64,000 nt of DNA from NCBI GenBank assembly GCA_022495005.1, contig JAGYXB010001848.1, positions 1 through 64,000 on the forward strand, written 5' to 3'. Source of the DNA: Rhyacophila brunnea. Lineage: Eukaryota; Arthropoda; Insecta; Trichoptera; Rhyacophilidae. Numbering within the stretch: position 1 is the stretch's first letter; every line of letters starts with the position of its first letter. Shown here piece after piece: positions 10,205-20,470 of the stretch. The position numbers and the translations under genes are program-made. Under the pieces are notes generated by a model, which searched no databases, was not told where the DNA came from, and saw nothing but the letters and a program-made list of their open reading frames with translations.

Positions 10205-11060
10205 AAGCTCATATAAATTAAATACAATTAATTAACTGTAATATATATTTATGCAGACGTACCTTAATAATAATTTAATCGTGCATATTATGTTTTAGTT
10301 CGAACGAAAAAGGAGTTTTTTATATTTATATAAAGCCTTAGGCATGGTAATAATTCTCAATCCGTAATAAAAAAAACATTATGTTAAGAATAAAATGAAT
10401 TAAAACTACTAAGTACATAATTTTGAAAAAAATTTTCTGAGAGAATATATTATAACCAATAGAAAAAATCTTTTTTTGAAAAAAGTAAGCCACCCCGGCG
10501 GGGAATCGAACCCTACATCTCTCGGGTATACGCCCTATCCACGCATTACCTCTATGCTACGCAGTGGCATACTAATTGCGACAAATTTTAACTATTGGTC
10601 ACTTTAAATACCCACTCATCAGCGCTCTTCCAAATCAAGCTACTTTGGCAATCGATTTTTGTTTCCTAAATCAAAGTAGATACCTATTACTTCGATTACT
10701 AACCGACGTCGTGGATTTCTCCAATATTTTTTATGATGTAACTTACTTGAACTTGCTAATAGTTTATAATTAACTATTTTTTTTATTCAACGAATAATTC
10801 ACGAGATTTAAGAATGTATCATTCTAATTATTGAACATACATAATTTTGAAAAACACTTTCTGAGAGAATAATATTATAACCAATAGAAAAAACTAAGTA
10901 TTAGATAGAAACTGATTAAAATTCATCGTCGACGTTCTGTTTACGTATCTAAGACAGTGCGGCGTCCAGTTGTCCCATTCCGTCATAGCTGATCCTCCAT
11001 GTCTTTCAGCAATGCTGCAAGAACGTTTTACGTAGGGTAGGTCTCATGCTGTGAAAGACG
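10205..11060. repeat. Repeat family D, copy 1, split by a tRNA-like element
   Basis: The outer parts (10230-10415 and 10893-10990) match 50440-50660 in inverted orientation: TTAATCGTGCAT, AAAGCCTTAGGCATGGTAA, TGTTAAGAATAAAATGAATT, AGATAGAAACTGATTAAAAT and CAGTGCGGCGTCCA. The insertion 10416-10892 separates them. Copy 2 preserves the empty site. It has no coding capacity. Confidence 0.7.
10416..10892 (-). mobile_element. tRNA-like element with terminal direct repeats and 8-bp TSD
   Basis: The 477-bp insertion is flanked by perfect ACTAAGTA at 10408-10415 and 10893-10900. The unoccupied homologue is near 50503. It starts and ends with the same text, CATAATTTTGAAAAA to CCAATAGAAAAA, about 53 bp, as direct repeats. 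Internally, on the minus strand, is a tRNA-like head with B box GGGTTCGATTCCCCGCC (near 10495-10515) and a TATCC/GGATA arm. Related pieces occur at 2100-2440, 26250-26810, 45340-45480 and 55720-55800. It could be a terminally redundant or permuted SINE or a tiny terminal-repeat element. Confidence 0.7.
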
Positions 11061-11397
11061 CCGGACGTTACGAAGGACTTATAAACATGGCCCGATTTTG
11101 TGGTTAATCAATATGTTGATATAGATTGAAATAAACTAACAATAATTACTTTCCATTGTTGATGTTGAACAACTTTCTAAGATTCTCCTATAAAAATTGC
11201 TGAACATAATATTTTCCAGTTCGCCGTAAGTACTAGTCTTTTCTATACAATACCAATCATATACCTGTCCGTTTAACTTTTACACGGTCGGTATAAAAAC
11301 TAAATTTCATATATTTATTTATATAAGAAAATTATCTTTAACATCGTTGCTTATAATATTATCTAGGTCGATGGTTTATTCAATAAATATTATTTTT
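11061..11397. other. Non-coding stretch, nothing recognised
   Basis: AT-rich, with no ORF, no tRNA-like fold, and no repeat shared with the rest of the window that I could find. Confidence 0.45.
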
Positions 11398-11662
11398 CAA
11401 TAACAATTTCATATTTTTTCTACCCTCGTGTCCTCGTTAATATTATTCTTCCGTGTTTAAGAAAAAGGGCGTAACCCACACAGAACCAATTTTACAGGAG
11501 AGTCAAAAAACATTTTTGAATGATTTTGGTTTAATATTAATAAAAAATAGGCACAGACATTGAGTGCATGATGATTGATGATTTGGCGTAATATATTTTC
11601 GTTCTACTAATAATTAAAGAATTTATTACAGAAAATCATTAAAATTGAGGGTAAATGCTTTT

Positions 11663-11830
11663 GCTACTGTTTGGTTATCAGGAATACAGCGGAAAACACA
11701 TTTTGAAAATACTCCATATACTGGATTATTTGTTAGTTTAGGTTAGGTTAGGTTAGGTTAACCTAACAAATAATCCAGTTTATCGGCTATTTTCAAAATG
11801 TGTTTTCCGCTGTATTCCTGATAACCGAAC
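11663..11830. mobile_element. TTAGG-centred foldback element, copy 1
   Basis: The arms are GGTTATCAGGAATACAGCGG with AAAACACATTTTGAAAATA on the left and the complement on the right, ending ATTCCTGATAACC. The hinge contains four TTAGG units (GTTTAGGTTAGGTTAGG and on) followed by TTAACCTAACAAATAATCC. TTAGG is the insect telomere unit. Two relatives lie at 39955-40150 and 51279-51472. Confidence 0.8.
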
Positions 11831-11930
11831 TCAATTAAAACTTGAATTTAGATAATAAAATATCAGCATTTGCGGCTTATTTTATTTTTACAGAACATGT
11901 ATTTAGTTGTATACATTGTTAATATCTGGT

Positions 11931-12103
11931 TGTTTTTATTTAATAAAACGCAATTTCTTTTTTGTAGTACTTATTCCACTTTTAGGATCGGTTTCGTCCG
12001 CCTCAGAGGGACATTTTCAACTGAGGCGGACGAAACCGGTCCTAATCTATTGATTAAAAGTGGAATAAGTACTACAATTTTTTTTTTATTAAATAAAAAC
12101 AAC
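11931..12103. repeat. Palindrome with GC-rich hinge
   Basis: The left arm has GTAGTACTTATTCCACTTTT and GGTTTCGTCCGCCTCAG. The right arm has CTGAGGCGGACGAAACC and AAAAGTGGAATAAGTACTAC. The outermost part pairs TTTTTATTTAATAAAA with TTATTAAATAAAAA. It lies wholly inside the 11398-12270 element. I see no target duplication. Confidence 0.7.
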
Positions 12104-12270
12104 AATACAATGCAGTTCCACCATGAATTGACAGTTAACAAAATAAAAGAAATTGTAATATCTAATAAAAGCACTTTTCGAAAAATCGAGGGTTACGCCC
12201 TTTTTCCTAAACACGGTCGAATAATATTAACGACGACACGAGGGTAGGAAAAAATATGAAAATGTTATTG

Positions 12271-12931
12271 ATATGATATATATGCGTGAAAAAATATTAT
12301 ATTTTCATTGACACAAAGCCAATAAATTAATAAGTATACACTATAATATAGCTTTTCAATGATAATTACAGTCGTCTGGCAGTAATATTTCATAATATCA
12401 ATTTATTCGGCAATATTTTACGCATAATTGCTAAACCAAACGCTGGGAAATGAATAATGTGTACTAATCCTTCATTGAAAATAGATTTGAAATCTACCAA
12501 GTACATATTCCGACCCGACTAACTGATAACCGGTTAACTGTATTTATATTCACCTTTACGGATCCCATTAACGTGGTGTCCGGAAATCTGTACGTACGCA
12601 GTTAACCTCTGGTTAGTTAAAATTCTGGTAAATGCTTATAATTATCATGTCGTACCTATCAAATTAATGTTCTTATTGAATGTAATAAAATAGGAAAATT
12701 ACTGTCTGCAATTCTTCACGACCAAAAGCGTTTTTTTATCGCAATGCTATACGGCCATCTTTAAGAGGTTTTTATCAATAATTATAAAGAAAAGAGAAGA
12801 AAACAATGTTGGTTCTTTTGACTGATATTCATAATATAAGAACATACCTAATATTTGAATTTATTCTAAAAGAAAAAATATATTTACATGATTTTTATTA
12901 GGTATTTTTGACTAAATATGTCTGATAAATA
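12271..12931. other. AT-rich non-coding stretch
   Basis: No coding, tRNA-like or repeat signal that I could support. Confidence 0.45.
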
Positions 12932-13357
12932 AATAATTACAAGATAAAAAGAACTTTTTATATACAACGTTTTTTAAATTCTGTTGAAACATATAAGCTT
13001 GACTTGACTAGCTTAAACGATCAAAAAAATTTGTACTTGACATGTCATATTGATTTCCATAGTAACGCACGTATATAATATATTAATAATTTCATTGTTA
13101 GGACCCCAGACCCCTAGCAACCAATAATGGTGTTGAAATAACTTTTCATACAGAACAGAATTAACTGAAAATGAATTCAATTTTACTTAAAGATGGTTAA
13201 AAATATTTAAAAATGCATTGGTATCGTGTTCTGATATATTCTAAAAGTTTCAAATGTCTAGCTAGTCGGGAAGTTAGCTAAAAATCGATTGCAAGATGTG
13301 TACCGGACAAAAAACCACCGGACAAATAAGAACACGAGCTAAGAAAAACGTTGTAAA
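12932..13357 (-). mobile_element. Helentron-like (HINE) element, copy H1
   Basis: On the minus strand this copy runs from ACAACGTTTTTCTTAGCTCG to the 3' end CTTGTAATTATT. Just before the end lie the inverted word AAAAAACGTTGTATA and a hairpin built from AAAAAGTTCTTTTT. The body shares ACTAACTTCCCGACTAGCTA and CAGAACACGATACCAATGCA with nine other copies. It has no ORF. The Helentron assignment comes from matching subterminal inverted repeats plus a 3' hairpin and the T/T target. Confidence 0.75.
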
Positions 13358-13530
13358 ATAATCGTATTAGTTACATTCGACTGTTGACAATAAATTTGTT
13401 AAACACTCCATTTTGTCATTTGCACCTTGGCTTAGCCCAATGGAAAATTTTAAGGAAACCACCAAACAGTTGAAGGTGACCGACTGTTGAGTAAGTTTTG
13501 CCTCTCACTAATGTGTCAATGAATGTGTAA

Positions 13531-13723
13531 GGCGGCTCTCGTGCTGCAGTGGGTAAGGCGCTGGCCTTCCACCCGAGAGTTCTGGGTTCGATTCCCGGTC
13601 ATGACAAAAACATTTATATGTTTTTCTCAAAGCCTGGGTGTTTGTGATTGTTCACAATTACTAACATCCACCTTGTACGAAAAAACAAAGACATGGTTAT
13701 TAATAATTCAAAAAAAAAAAAAA
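13531..13723 (+). mobile_element. tRNA-derived SINE (Gly-like head), intact copy
   Basis: A head (GCGGCTCTCGTGCTGCAGTG, then GGTTCGATTCCCGG as B box) is followed by the shared body and a pure A tail of about 15. Perfect 10-bp target duplications GAATGTGTAA lie at 13521-13530 and 13724-13733, which is LINE-mediated insertion. The anticodon-like position is TCC, close to tRNA-Gly. It is transcribed by RNA polymerase III if active. The A and B boxes look usable. Confidence 0.92.
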
Positions 13724-13739
13724 GAATGTGTAAAGCCAA

Positions 13740-14525
13740 CAGAGTATATAGGTATAAGTATATAATACTAAAGTATAGAAATAGTATAGAAAGTCCCTGC
13801 AAACAATTTTATGGCGCATATAATACAATAATATTATGAAATTGGTGTTTTCTGAAATGCAAAGTATGAAAAAACTGTTTTAATCCAAGAATTTTTAAGT
13901 AAAATTCAAACGAAACTATAATAGAAAATGGTTTTTGTAACACCTTTTAATTTATTTAAAACATTGTAATATTGTTAGGTATGTATTAGTATACAAAACA
14001 GCATTATTTTTTTTATAATATGTAACCCTTTAAAAATAAATATCGAAAGTATTCTCAAAAATTCAAAGCTAGTGGTGGAATACTAAAATTAAAACAGTAT
14101 GCAATTAACCGAGTATTGTAGTATGGAAGTATTCGATTATCCAGTTATCAAAAAAGTCGAGTAATTTCCATGCCTACTAACAACGGCTGACGTAATCAGA
14201 AACTAATTTAAATTTATGTAGCAACGTTAAATATTAACAAAATTATTACTAATATTAACATTTTTGTTCCAATTTAATACATAACCACAATCCCCTTATT
14301 TATAAATTTCTCCAGACAAAGTCTCTTGTTTATAGTATCCATGCTTCAGTATTGAAATAATAGAATATGTCAGCTCTCAGACAGGCACTCAGAAATGATT
14401 GGATTTGAAAAGATTTTAATAAAGTTTTATATTCAAAGTGGATTTAAATCTATGAAATGAAACAAGGACTGATTGAATATGGATAACTGTATTTTTATTT
14501 ATGAATTATTCTATTATTACATTAT
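13740..14525. other. Non-coding stretch
   Basis: AT-rich, with no supported feature. Confidence 0.45.
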
Positions 14526-14695
14526 TTGTCTCGATTTATCTATAACGCATGAGAGAAAACATATTATGTAATTGTGTAGGAGAGGGCGACATGGGATTAG
14601 ACTATTAAAATAGTTATTGTGAAAGAAAAGACAGACGTTAGTATAAATTCTAAATTTGAAAAATAAACTCACACGGAAATAAAGGAATCGTATAT
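14526..14695 (-). repeat. Dispersed repeat family E, copy 1
   Basis: Shares AACGCATGAGAGAAAAC and ATTCTAAATTTG with 15415-15550, same orientation, about 890 bp apart. Identity is partial. It has no protein motif. Confidence 0.5.
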
Positions 14696-15017
14696 TTTTA
14701 TCGGGTCGTGCAGGCTTATTATTAACGTTTATCACTTTAGCACGTTTCCGTTATTTTCATTCTTCCAAATTAGCACGGAAAGTATTTATTTTACACTAAA
14801 CGGTTAGCGGCGGCTATCTCTCATTCATAGTACGGCAAAAATTTAGGTTGGTAGACAGCTCGGTCAAATTCGGATGAATTCCTACTGCCGAACCCAATCG
14901 AATAACACCGAACATAAGTAGATAAAGCCAAACCAGCGCTATCTTGTCGATTAGCCGAAAGCAAGAATTTTGTATTGACACCTCAGACATATCAACATAA
15001 CCCACAATTTTATAAGT

Positions 15018-15295
15018 CATATCTTACGATTGCAGCAAAACAGTCAGATCGTACGTCTCAGTTCTCAATATGTGAAATTGACACTGTCTCGTTCGCACAG
15101 TTAGCACGGCGGCGAGAGGCTGTTAAAAATATCACCTTTTGACAGTTCAGACGGTTAACTTTTGTACACAATTAAACGCCATACGAATACGCAATACGCC
15201 AAACGAATACGTACAATGATAAACGTGATAAAGAAATTTATCACAATTTACTCATTTTGATGTTATGTGATTTATTAGAATAGGCCTGCTGGAAG
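15018..15295. repeat. Dispersed repeat family F, copy 1
   Basis: Matches 18155-18418: GATTGCAGCAAAACAGTCAG, TCTCAATATGTGAAATTGAC, TTTTGACAGTTCAGACGGTT, ATGATAAACGTGATAAA and TTAGAATAGGCCTGCT. Non-coding. A short relic (TTTGACAGTTCAGACAGTTA) also occurs at 50323, inside another element. Confidence 0.7.
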
Positions 15296-15414
15296 AAAGC
15301 ACTCTCATACTAGTTGACGTGGTCTGGGCAGAAACCTGGCTACCAAAAATTATTATCACTGGGATATATGCCTATGTACAACATTATATTACCGTACAGT
15401 TGTTGTCTTAATAT

Positions 15415-15550
15415 ATTTATATGTAACGCATGAGAGAAAACGTTACGTAAATGCGTATTAGAGAACAAGACAGGGAGAATGCGAAAATTGAAACAAATTC
15501 TAAATTTGGAAATAAACTGTTCGTGAAACAAAACAAATGACAAGCCACTT
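15415..15550 (-). repeat. Dispersed repeat family E, copy 2
   Basis: Partner of 14526-14695. It shares AACGCATGAGAGAAAAC and ATTCTAAATTTGGAAATAAA. The boundaries are approximate. Confidence 0.5.
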
Positions 15551-15749
15551 TCATAATATTTTGACAGGTGCTTATAGTGCAGTACTGGCATATCGAGTAT
15601 ATATAGAACGTATTAAATGATATTACAATAATTATTAATTTGTGGCAGAATGACGGTAAGGTAAGACAGTAATAAAACATCATGCAGTGAAGGGTTAAAG
15701 AAAGAGTTTTAGAAAGTAAAAAGAATTTGACTTGCTCTGCCTTTGTGTA

Positions 15750-15990
15750 TTTTGGGTATAATGCAAAAAGACAAATTACATCAATTGACAAGGAGGCAAA
15801 CAAGAGTATGCGATGTGATAAAGGTCGCCAAGCAGGTAAATTGCAATGCGTTGAGCGTTAAGTATGTGTTGCGAATAGAAAACCGTTTAGTATCCAATGG
15901 GCACTAAACGAACACAGGTACCCGCTGGATAAAAGTACTCATAAAGATGTTGCTGGACGTATGAATAAAATCCGAGAAGAGTGAAAAAAG
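15750..15990 (+). pseudogene. RTE-type LINE C-terminal fragment
   Basis: The plus-strand frame reads LGIMQKDKLHQL and then RRQTRVCDVIKVAK. This aligns with residues of the long RTE ORF at 21132-23948 (LGITRKDKKRNEWIR and KQTRVCDVIEFIKS). Downstream text decays with stops. It is a short dead fragment of the same or a sister family. Confidence 0.7.
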
Positions 15991-16129
15991 CTTTGGGATA
16001 ATAAATCAACCCCGGCCTAAAATTATGATTATGATTAAAACATAAGATTTAAGATTTTTTTTATTATTGAAAATACAGAATTTAAAAAAAAACCTCAGAA
16101 ACTTATCTATTCGAAAATATTCTAGATAA

Positions 16130-16850
16130 AAAGTCTTGGTTATAACGAGTAAAATGGGACCGACTGACTTTGCTCATTATAAGCATTACTCGTTATAATC
16201 AGAAAATAGTTATTTTTAAATGAGCGGTCACATAACACAAAAAGTCTCAATTCAAACAAAAATAGAAGCAGAACATAAAAAATCTGAAAACCATTGTAAA
16301 AATTTCCGAAACAAGCATGGAATTCATAAAAAATAAGCAACTTCATTTGTAGTTTATGAATACCATGCTTCTGTCGAGGATTTTTACGATGGTTTTAAGA
16401 TTTTTTTATGAATATATATAATATGATATCTTTATTTGATAAAAAAGAAGTTGTTTATTGTAATGAACGCTAGTAGGTAACTAATGATTTCAGCTTGGAT
16501 TTTAGATGAAATTTCAACCATATGCGTGGATACTTTTTCAATGTTGTCGGAAAAAATACCAATTAGGTACTTAGACACTTAACAAGTGTCATAAACGTAA
16601 TTCGATCCCGGCGGCATCGGTCTGCGGTCGGATTTTATTGCTTAGGGTCGAAAATATTTTAAAACAATCGACACATTAACAGTTTTAAGAAAGTTCTTGA
16701 CGATATTTTTGCTCGATATATTCGATAAGTAGCTCGCTATAAAAGTGAATAAATATATGAAGAAAATCATAAACTAAAATGACAACGAATGTTTTTTCAT
16801 TACATCCGAGATCTCGCTATGTCCGTGATCGTAATAACCAAATTCGACTG
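16130..16850. mobile_element. Tigger/pogo-like element with iterated TATAACGA word
   Basis: On the minus strand the right end reads CAGTCGAATTTGGTTATTAC followed by ATAGCGAGATCTCGG. This is the form of insect Tigger-like ends (CAGTCGAACCTCG.TATAACGA). TA follows at 16851-16852. The left end carries GGTTATAACGAGTAAAATGG and ACTCGTTATAATCAG. Another word copy, GCTCGCTATAAAAGTG, is at 16731. There is no transposase frame. The left boundary is approximate. Confidence 0.55.
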
Positions 16851-16852
16851 TA

Positions 16853-17335
16853 ATATTTCAACCTTATACATAGCTCTTTGTTCGCAGAATTGGTAAGTAT
16901 TTATACAATTATTAAGAAAAAGCTTAAGCCACGGAGTCAAAAGTTTAAGGATACGATTTAATTAAGGGATGGGAATTCCACAATTTCTCGTTTAGTATGT
17001 AAACAGCAGGTAAGCTTCTACACATTTCACATCTTACAAAGATCTCGAATGTCTTTACCTTGTCTTGGCTTAAGAGGCTGTTGGTTTAGACAAAGACACG
17101 GGGCTCGTCTCCAGAATAGGCAGTTTAATGATAATAATCATGGCGTAATAATGCGAACCCGTCAAGGGATGATAACGTCCATATGTGAACCTTCACGTAA
17201 ACGCTCTACGTTCCCATTGGATATACGTCACTGGAACGTAATTTAAATTAAACTTTCATTCAAAAGTATATACTAATAAAAGATACCATATCCCTCTGGT
17301 AAGAGGAGGCTATCAATACCTTACCTCTACATATC
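16853..17335. other. Unassigned stretch with a small GC-richer ORF
   Basis: The 65-codon plus-strand frame at 17049-17246 is GC-richer than its flanks but carries no motif that I recognise. No splice or promoter context supports it as a gene. Confidence 0.3.
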
Positions 17336-17831
17336 AGGAGGCTGTGGAGGTAGGCTGTTAAGATCCGACATAAATTAATAGCGGATACTAAACTTTGTCA
17401 GTCAAAAGTGTTTGTTTTCATTGAACTAAGACTACAATGTACACATAGATAGTGTTTGTTAGTTTTTTAAATTCAATTAAGCCCCGCCTAATTCAAGCCA
17501 TAGTAGATAATAGTAAAAAAATATTCGAGTATCTATAAAATATTTAAAATTATGCAATTAAGCCATACATAATTTTAGATATTTTCTAGATAGAAGATTA
17601 TTTTTAATCAATAATTATGGTTTGGTTAGGCAGGGTTTAATGAATTTTAAAAACTAACCAATACCATCTTTATTATGGCTTGGTGTTAGGAGGATTTAAT
17701 TGAATATGAAAAAAACTAACCAGTACCATTTGCAAATTATATTGTTACTACAATGAAAACAAATATGTATGACTGATAAAGTTTAGTGTGCACTATTTAT
17801 GTTGAAAAGTAACAGCCTTCCTCCACCCTTC
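17336..17831. mobile_element. Long-TIR MITE (family A), copy 1, uninterrupted
   Basis: The left arm GTGGAGGTAGGCTGTTAAGA with ACTAAACTTTGTCAGTCA and TTGTTTTCATTGAA is repeated inverted at the right end, which finishes AACAGCCTTCCTCCACCCTT. The arms are roughly 90 bp. The interior (AATTAAGCCCCGCCTAATTC and on) matches copies at 31995-33045 and 60285-60965. This copy serves as the empty site for a hAT insertion in copy 2 and a Helentron-like insertion in copy 3. It has no ORF. Confidence 0.75.
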
Positions 17832-18154
17832 GGAGGTTGTTTTCAAATTAGGTTGAATCCACTTATTGAGAAAATGAGAAATTGCTAAATTTTTATTCCT
17901 CCTTCCTAAAACGTTTGTGAATACTATACAAAAAAAAACAAACACACCGTCTCTTTGATCAACTTATGACATTCAACAAGATGGCATGTTTCTTTCTAAT
18001 GAATTGTTTAATTGAAATGGATTCGATTATGTTTGAAAATAAACCTACCTGGTTTCATCCGCTATCAAAAATTAGACCCATATTTTTAAACGATTTCATG
18101 TTGAATTTAGTAAGTTCCGAAGAGCACAATATAAAAAATAGCACTAAAAATGTA

Positions 18155-18418
18155 TTAGTCATATCTTGCGATTGCAGCAAAACAGTCAGATGTTACGTCT
18201 CAATTCTCAATATGTGAAATTGACATACTCTGTCTCATTTTCAAAGTTAGCACGGCCAAGCGAGGGGCTGTTAAAAGATATCACATTTTGACAGTTCAGA
18301 CGGTTAATTTTTTTACATAATTAACCGCCAGAATACGAAAAATGATAAACGTGATAAAAAAATGTATCACAATTAGCTCTTTTTGATGTTAAGTGATTTG
18401 TTAGAATAGGCCTGCTAA
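18155..18418. repeat. Repeat family F, copy 2, between 64-bp direct repeats
   Basis: Second copy of 15018-15295. It is bracketed by direct repeats at about 18074-18136 and 18430-18492, sharing GACCCATATTTTTAAACGAT, TTCATGTTGAATTT and AGCACAATATAAAA. Copy 1 lacks these flanks. Confidence 0.7.
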
Positions 18419-18490
18419 CTAGACGAACTAGACCCATATTTTTAAACGATTTCATGTTGAATTTGGCATATTCCGAAAAGCACAATATAA

Positions 18491-18645
18491 AATAATTACA
18501 AGATAAAAACAACTTTTTATATACAACGTTTTAAAATTTTCTGTTGAAACTTGTATTTGATATTAAGTAAATAAAAAAACAAACAAACAAACAAATATAG
18601 AATACTGAAATGTCATTTTGACATTTCATTTTGATTTCCATAGTA
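18491..18645 (-). mobile_element. Helentron-like element, truncated copy H2
   Basis: Only the 3' part survives: AATAATTACAAGATAAAAA (3' end inverted), ACAACGTTTTAAA and the TGAAATGTCATTTTGACATT hairpin. It stops abruptly at a LINE fragment at 18646, which may have replaced the rest. Confidence 0.7.
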
Positions 18646-19065
18646 TTTGCGGCATCCGGAATACGTGTCCCAGCCACGTAAAGCGTTTCTTCGTGATAAC
18701 TTCAATCACCGAAGGCTGTTGTGTCTGCTCACAAACTCCGGTGTTTGTAACGCGGTCGTACCAATGTACCCCTATGATTCGGCGGAGACATTGATTCTCA
18801 AAGCTCAAAAACCGAAACTCTTGAAGCTTAGTAAGATGCCATGTCTCACAGCCATACAGGAGCACAGGTAGCACGCACGCGTTAAACAAACGACATTTGG
18901 TCCTCACAGAATACAGCCTTGACCTCCATGCGACTCAAAGTTGGTTGAACGCAGAGCCCGCCACACCCATGCGGATTCCAAGCTCACTAGAAATACCACC
19001 ATCATCGGCAACCGTGGCACCCAAATATTTGAACCTGGACAGCAGCTCGACTTTACTACTGGATA
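18646..19065 (-). pseudogene. LINE reverse-transcriptase C-terminal fragment
   Basis: The minus strand reads LSRFKYLGATVADDGG, ISSELGIRMGVAGSAFNQL, a stop, then TKCRLFNACVLPVLLYGCE and RRIIGVHWYDRVTN with KKRFTWLGHVFRMP. This is the thumb and C-terminal region of a LINE of the kind often called RTE-like or L2-like in insects. The same family appears at 37790-38210. The in-frame stop and both truncations make it dead. It abuts the Helentron-like copy H2 directly. Confidence 0.8.
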
Positions 19066-19709
19066 TATAAAACAAATAATGAAAATATTAAGAACAGTTT
19101 TATTATAATTGAATCGGACATTTCTTTAAAAAATGTATATGAACGTAAATAAATGCACCTACGTTGGCTTTAGCTCGCAGAGAAGCCAAGATGTAGATTC
19201 AACCTTACGATTGGTCAAAAAATATGCATTAAGTATATTTTATGTGTATTTGATCCGTTATAAGAACCCACAAAGATGTAGTAACATAGACTGAACTAGT
19301 AGGAAAATGGTAATCAATTATACTTACCTTATAAAAACGTCTGAAAATACAACCTTCACTCTGTTGAGGCCCATATTTTATATGGCAATTAATATAATAC
19401 TAAGCAAGGCTTGCAAAAATGTTTTTGGTATTTATTTTGGCGTTCGTGGAAATAAAGTTAATTCATCACTGTTTCGTAAACAGTAGCTAATTTTATATAA
19501 ATAAAACATAGAAATTTAAGTAAATATTATTCAGTAAATTGTTATAATAAAGCAGTGATAACCAACATTTTTGTTTGGTGGAAACCTCGTGACATTTTTT
19601 TTTAAATAATGGAACCCCAATTTGTCTTACACATATAGTGTGATTAATTACAAAAATATCGTGGTAAGCAGTTGGGGGTGACATATCTAATCAGAGAGTC
19701 AAAATACCA
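19066..19709. other. Non-coding, with a SINE tail fragment
   Basis: The segment 19315-19385 (ACCTTCACTCTGTTGAGGCC and on) matches the 3' body of the SINE at 53111-53349. A weak hAT-like phrase (CAGTGATAACCAACATTTTT) is at 19552. Nothing else is supported. Confidence 0.4.
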
Positions 19710-19717
19710 CTTCTAAG

Positions 19718-20200
19718 CAGAGTGTTGGAGCGATGCTTGGAGCAGGAGCACAGAGCACTGGAGTAATGGGATTTTACCGGGAGCACCACAAATTTGTAGT
19801 GCTCCACTGCTCCGGATGTTTTTTTTATTATTAGATTTTCGTCCCAAAATCCAATGAAAATAGTATATTTTGACACTTTGCAATGCTGGAATTATTTGAA
19901 ATATGGCAACACTGCCGAGTGATAAATAACCTCACTTTTTTGACAGAAGAGGCAAATAATGAGAGACGATTTACTGCCGGAAATTTTGTTTTATAGAATT
20001 AATAATGAAAATGACGATTATTAAATTTTTTTAAAGCTACTTATTTTTATATTTTTGAACATTAGTGTATCCATATAATACTTTATTGAAACTTTTTACC
20101 CGGAGCGGAGCAAACCCTGGAGCGGAGCCGGAGCAAGTATTAGGTCCCGGAGCGGAGCTAGAGCGAAGCAACTCAAAAAAGAATCCGCTCTAACGCTCTG
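19718..20200. mobile_element. hAT MITE with 8-bp TSD
   Basis: The 483-bp element starts CAGAGTGTTGGAGCG and ends CGCTCTAACGCTCTG, inverted repeats with two mismatches in 15. Perfect CTTCTAAG duplications lie at 19710-19717 and 20201-20208. Sub-terminal zones are packed with GGAGC/GCTCC words (GGAGCGGAGCCGGAGC near 20115), a common layout of hAT transposase-binding regions. It has no ORF. Confidence 0.88.
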
Positions 20201-20470
20201 CTTCTAAGTAGTCTCAAACGCTATATAAATTCATCTTTAAACGTCTTATAATTATCACCTTTACAAGTATTTGAAGAAAAAAGTCAGTAGATACTCAAAG
20301 GAAATAATATTTAAATGTCTTAAATTGTCTAAATTAATTAAAAAGTAAACATTAACCATTCCACAACAATAAAAATTACAAGATAAATAGTAGGTTGAGC
20401 ACGTAACATAAATCCATATCTTGTGAAATAAAAATCTGTTAATACAACCTATATTGAAGCCTATATCGAA

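Larger units (their letters stand above)
11398..12270. mobile_element. Inverted-repeat element enclosing two further palindromes
   Basis: Outer arms of about 80 bp at 11398-11477 and 12190-12270 are inverted copies: CTACCCTCGTGTCCTCG on the left, its near-complement CGACGACACGAGGGTAG on the right, and AAAAAGGGCGTAACCC. Between them lie a palindrome with telomere-type repeats (11663-11830) and a second palindrome (11931-12103). No conserved ORF is present. The 125-aa and 67-aa frames across the second palindrome are by-products of the inverted repeat. Confidence 0.7.

Noticed and set aside
10416..10892. Classical LTR retrotransposon or solo LTR
   Set aside because: No TG...CA ends, repeats only about 53 bp, no primer-binding site that I can show, and an 8-bp rather than 4-6-bp duplication.
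11740..11767. True interstitial telomere from chromosome fusion
   Set aside because: The TTAGG run is the hinge of a foldback element with conserved arms found at two other sites.
11870..12247. 125-codon plus ORF and 67-codon minus ORF
   Set aside because: They run through an inverted repeat, so the same text is read on both strands. No motif.
13531..13602. Possible functional tRNA-Gly gene
   Set aside because: A and B boxes are present but the acceptor stem does not pair and a SINE body, A tail and TSD follow.
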